NCBI RefSeq assembly: GCF_024298825.1
Contig: NZ_CP101153.1
Location: 2,604,001 to 2,668,000 of the forward strand
Source: Haloglomus salinum
Lineage (GTDB): Archaea; Halobacteriota; Halobacteria; Halobacteriales; Haloarculaceae
Length of the DNA stretch: 64,000 nt
Direction: 5' to 3'
In this document: positions 61,537 to 64,000 of the stretch, in pieces
Layout: the number at the start of each line of letters is the position of its first letter
Numbering within the stretch: position 1 is the first letter of the stretch
The notes under the pieces: generated by a model
The model's database searches: none
The model's input: only the letters and a program-made list of their open reading frames with translations
Told to the model about the DNA's origin: nothing
Translations under genes and position numbers: made by a program

Positions 61537-62784
61537 ATGGAAATGCGTCGAACCGCTGTCGTGAAACTCGCCGTTTCCGACGAGCAACGCGACGCACTCC
61601 ACCGAACCGCCGACCAATACCTGTACTGCGCGAACCGAACCGCCGACTACTGTTGGTCCGACGCCTCCGACACCGAGTGCAAGACCAACAAACGGCAGGT
61701 TCGTGACGCGCTCTACTCCGAACTTCGAGAGGAGACGGACCTACAGGCACAACTTGTCCAAGCCGCCATTCGGCGAGCCGTCGAAGCCGTCAAAAGCGGT
61801 GTCGAACGCTGGAAGAAGGGACAGCGCGTCTCCCAACCGACGTTCACCGCCGAAACGATGGACTACGACGCACGGAGCGCGACCTTCTACCGCAACAAGG
61901 TGTCGCTGGCAACCATCGAGGGCCGGGTCGAACCCTCGTTCGTCCTCCCGGCGGACAGCCCCACGCCCTACGAGCGGTACGTCCTCTCCGAGGACCACGA
62001 GTTCCGCGAGAGTACGGTTCGATACGACGCAGTAGACAACGAGTTCTACCTCCACATCTCGACTCGGCGGATAGACGGCGACGCAGAGGTTTCGGAAGAT
62101 ACCGGGCACCCCGACCAAACGGTCCTCGGTATCGACCTCGGCGTCAACAGTCTTGCCGTCTCCTCGACCGGGCGCTTCTGGCAAGGAGACGATTACGACC
62201 ACTGGTGCCGTGAGTTTGAGAAGCGACGCGGTGAGATGCAACAGCGCGGGACTCAATCCGCGCACAACGCCATACTTCGACTCGGCAAGCGCGAAGAAGC
62301 GTGGCGGAAACAGTACATCCACACCGTCGCTAACGAACTTGTCTCGGAAGCCGTCGAACACGACTGCGACGTTATCGTGTTCGAGGACTTGACCGACATT
62401 CGAGAGCGACTTCCGCACGCGAAGTGGCACCACGTGTGGGCGTTCCGACGCCTCGTCGAGTACGTCGCGTACAAAGCACCCGAGCGGGGCGTCACCGTCG
62501 AACAAGTTGAGCCGAACCACACGTCCCAACGCTGTTCTCGGACGGACTGTGGGTTCACTCATGAGAACAACCGCCACGGAGAACACTTTGAGTGCCAGAA
62601 GTGTGGGTATGAGGTGAACGCGGATTACAACGGCGCGAAGAACATCGGGCTACGGTACGCTCGAAAGCGGATACACAGACTCCGTTCCTCGCCTAAGTCG
62701 GGGAGCGGAGACGCAGAAGTAGACCTGCGTATAACTGGTGGAACGTTGAGCGGCGAGAGTCACCGGCCTATCGCCGGTGGCTGA
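61537..62784 (+). CDS. tnpB: RNA-guided endonuclease TnpB
   Basis: 415 residues, apparently intact. RuvC catalytic residues Asp200 (LGIDLGVN), Glu283 (VIVFEDLTDI) and Asp363 (NADYNGAKNIG). Zinc finger Cys333/338 (QRCSRTDC) and Cys353/356 (FECQKCGY). N-terminal helical region with CANRTADYCW and QAAIRRAVEAVKSGV. TnpB uses an omega RNA made from the element's right end to cut DNA. Start ATG 61537, or ATG 61543. Codon use is less GC-biased than neighbours, as usual for IS genes. Confidence 0.93.
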   Translation: MEMRRTAVVKLAVSDEQRDALHRTADQYLYCANRTADYCWSDASDTECKTNKRQVRDALYSELREETDLQAQLVQAAIRRAVEAVKSGVERWKKGQRVSQPTFTAETMDYDARSATFYRNKVSLATIEGRVEPSFVLPADSPTPYERYVLSEDHEFRESTVRYDAVDNEFYLHISTRRIDGDAEVSEDTGHPDQTVLGIDLGVNSLAVSSTGRFWQGDDYDHWCREFEKRRGEMQQRGTQSAHNAILRLGKREEAWRKQYIHTVANELVSEAVEHDCDVIVFEDLTDIRERLPHAKWHHVWAFRRLVEYVAYKAPERGVTVEQVEPNHTSQRCSRTDCGFTHENNRHGEHFECQKCGYEVNADYNGAKNIGLRYARKRIHRLRSSPKSGSGDAEVDLRITGGTLSGESHRPIAGG

Positions 62785-62789
62785 TTGCC

Positions 62790-62860
62790 GGGAGTCCACA
62801 TCAAAGCCCCACCCTCAACGAACCGAGGCGCGGAGCGCCGAGGGAGTAGGGTGGGGTAGT
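62790..62860 (+). ncRNA. Predicted omega RNA 3' scaffold of the TnpB element
   Basis: Right-end hairpin GCCCCACCCT/AGGGTGGGGT with an inner GC-rich arm is typical of omega RNA scaffolds. The guide would be the bases just after the right end, near 62861, i.e. the 3' end of hmgS. The 5' limit probably extends into tnpB. Predicted from structure and position only. Confidence 0.45.
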
Positions 62861-64000
62861 TTACACGTAGCGGTACTTGCGCTCGCCCATCCGGCCCCAG
62901 CCGTCGAAGACGAACTCGTCCTCGGGCGTGGTCAACTCGTCGACGTCGGTCTCCTTCTCGTGGTTGTGGGCGTCGTGGATGCGCTCGTACTCGTCGAACG
63001 TCAGCTCGTAGCGGTCGCGGAGCTGGTCCTTCACGCCGAGCGCGCGGATGTTCTCCTCCCACCCGGGCTGGATGACCTCGTGGTGGATCTCGGCCTGCGC
63101 GCCGCTGCCGTAGGAGCCGACGAGCAGGCGCTCGCCCGCGAGGTCCTCGCCTGCCTCGGCGGCCTCCAGCAGCCCCGACGCCCGCGCGACGTGGACGCTG
63201 CCGGTGTACCAGTTCCCGCAGTACCGCGACAGCTCCAGCGTCGGCTCGACGGTCTCGGCGTACCAGTCCTGGTACACCTCTGTCTCGGCGAGTGCGTCCG
63301 TGTACTCCTTGAGCGCGTCCTGGAACGCCTCGATGTCGTCGTACTCTTCCTGCCGGGGCTGTCGCCCGAGCTCCTCGGCGAGCTGGTCCTCGTACTCCGT
63401 GTCCCGGGCGACGTGCCGGAACCCGAGCAGCGCGGCCTTCCGGACCATCCCCGGGAACGGGGTGTGGAACGGCACCAGCGCGAAGTCGTCGGGGTGGGTG
63501 TCGCCCGCGACGGACTCGTAGTCCATCAGCGCCTCCCGCATCCGCGCCAGGTACACCTGCACGGACCGCTTCCCGTCGACGCTCGGGAACTGCTGGTTGG
63601 GCTTCAGGAAGTCCGTCTCGTCGGCGCTGCCGTACCCCTGGTGGGTAGACAGCTCGACGAGGTCCGGGTCCTCGGCGATGAGCATCGCCACCGCGCCGGC
63701 GCCCTGCGTCGCCTCACCGGGGTCGCCACGGGCGTACAGCGCCGTGTCCGTCGCGATGACCAGCGCCGCCCGGCCACGATTCCGCCCCGCCCGGATCCAG
63801 TTGTACGCGTCGTCCAGCGACTGCGTGCCCGAGATGCAGGCGAACTTCCGCTCGCCCTTGTTGGCGTGGTGGAAGTCCTCGTCGTACACCTGCTCCAGAC
63901 AGCCCGCGATGTACGTCGAGACGGGCTTCGAGTTGTCGAACGAGGACTCGGTCGCCACGTCGATGCGGCCGATGTCAGCGGGTGTGAGGTCGCGCCGCTC
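62861..64000 (-). CDS. hmgB: Hydroxymethylglutaryl-CoA synthase, N-terminus outside window
   Basis: 379 residues are visible, of about 445; the start lies beyond the window. Condenses acetyl-CoA and acetoacetyl-CoA in the mevalonate route to archaeal lipids. Seen: ATESSFDNSKPVSTYIAGCLEQVYDEDFHHANKGERKFACISGTQSLDDAYNWI (catalytic Cys likely in FACISG), ATDTALYARGDPGEATQGAGAVAMLI, PFHTPFPGMVRKAAL with the catalytic His region, and NWYTGSVHVARASGLLEAA and GSYGSGAQAEI. The internal GTG at 63958 is not the true start. The TnpB element ends right at its stop codon. Confidence 0.95.
   Translation of the reverse strand, partial: ERRDLTPADIGRIDVATESSFDNSKPVSTYIAGCLEQVYDEDFHHANKGERKFACISGTQSLDDAYNWIRAGRNRGRAALVIATDTALYARGDPGEATQGAGAVAMLIAEDPDLVELSTHQGYGSADETDFLKPNQQFPSVDGKRSVQVYLARMREALMDYESVAGDTHPDDFALVPFHTPFPGMVRKAALLGFRHVARDTEYEDQLAEELGRQPRQEEYDDIEAFQDALKEYTDALAETEVYQDWYAETVEPTLELSRYCGNWYTGSVHVARASGLLEAAEAGEDLAGERLLVGSYGSGAQAEIHHEVIQPGWEENIRALGVKDQLRDRYELTFDEYERIHDAHNHEKETDVDELTTPEDEFVFDGWGRMGERKYRYV

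Larger units (their letters stand above)
61373..62860 (+). mobile_element. Solo TnpB element of the IS200/IS605 family
   Basis: Element from just after the regulator stop to just before hmgS. Left part (61380-61470) holds IS200/IS605-like subterminal hairpins, e.g. GTCGG-GGAGGAAA-CCGAC at 61444-61461. Right end holds a strong hairpin GCCCCACCCT (62806-62815) with AGGGTGGGGT (62848-62857) and the CGAGG/CGCCG segment between. No tnpA is present, so it cannot move by itself. Exact ends uncertain. Confidence 0.7.

Noticed and set aside
1-64000. tRNA or rRNA genes
   Set aside because: I looked through the longer spacers for T-loop words (GGTTCGAATCC-like) with cloverleaf arms and rRNA blocks and saw none; a covariance search would be more reliable.

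Overview
The window is about 64 kb of a very GC-rich, densely coded genome with an acidic proteome. It carries a V/A-type ATP synthase, Trm1, an archaeal HMG-CoA synthase, a prepilin peptidase of the archaeal type, PGF-CTERM surface proteins, an S-layer-like glycoprotein, an LWR-salt protein and TATA boxes placed for leaderless transcripts. Together these point to a haloarchaeon (class Halobacteria). I cannot name the genus. No rRNA, tRNA or CRISPR array was recognised.

Layout. 1-4.7 kb: 3' part of atpB, a wax-ester-synthase/DGAT-like gene, a RecA/KaiC-like protein, atpD and a small Cys-rich protein. 4.8-6.9 kb: divergent glnA and lrp. 7-11.4 kb: PAP2 phosphatase, two BrkB/YihY membrane proteins and trm1, all on the minus strand. 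11.4-12.2 kb: a gene-free stretch holding two copies of a roughly 120-bp repeat placed head to head. 12.2-19.7 kb: dUTPase family protein, a Tat-exported subtilase with an inserted domain, a Ser/Asp-rich exported protein fused to winged helices, a HEAT-repeat protein and an orphan E1-alpha dehydrogenase. 20-31 kb: pibD, hisI, alcohol dehydrogenase, a His-rich MoaB, rtcA, 5-FTHF cyclo-ligase, a prenyl synthase and etfAB. 31-37.3 kb: membrane-anchored regulator, secreted protein, archaeal pilin, methyltransferase, hydrolase, an AT-rich small gene and ITPase. 37.4-48.6 kb: S2P protease, DUF2070 protein, GMP synthase glutaminase subunit, VOC protein, HNH-like protein, purL, a lipoprotein, and a PHP/asparagine-synthase-like pair. 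48.9-56.7 kb: S-layer glycoprotein, CtaA, pterin dehydratase, LWR-salt protein, HAD hydrolase and small regulators. 57-60.3 kb: a BtuCDF-type metal-chelate importer. 60.6-64 kb: an XRE-type regulator, a solo TnpB element and the 3' part of HMG-CoA synthase.

How the genes fit together. Most are housekeeping: energy (ATP synthase, ETF), nitrogen (GlnA/Lrp), nucleotides (PurL, GuaAA, dUTPase, ITPase), isoprenoid lipids (HMGS, prenyl synthase) and cofactors (MoaB, CtaA, FTHF cyclo-ligase). A second theme is the cell surface: S-layer protein, subtilase, pilin and its peptidase, PGF-CTERM solute-binding protein, and two regulators that appear tethered to the membrane. The least explained material is non-coding: two families of dispersed, foldable, GC-rich elements (11.6-12.1 kb; 43.03-43.23 and 60.31-60.46 kb) that are candidates for uncharacterised RNAs or MITE-like elements.
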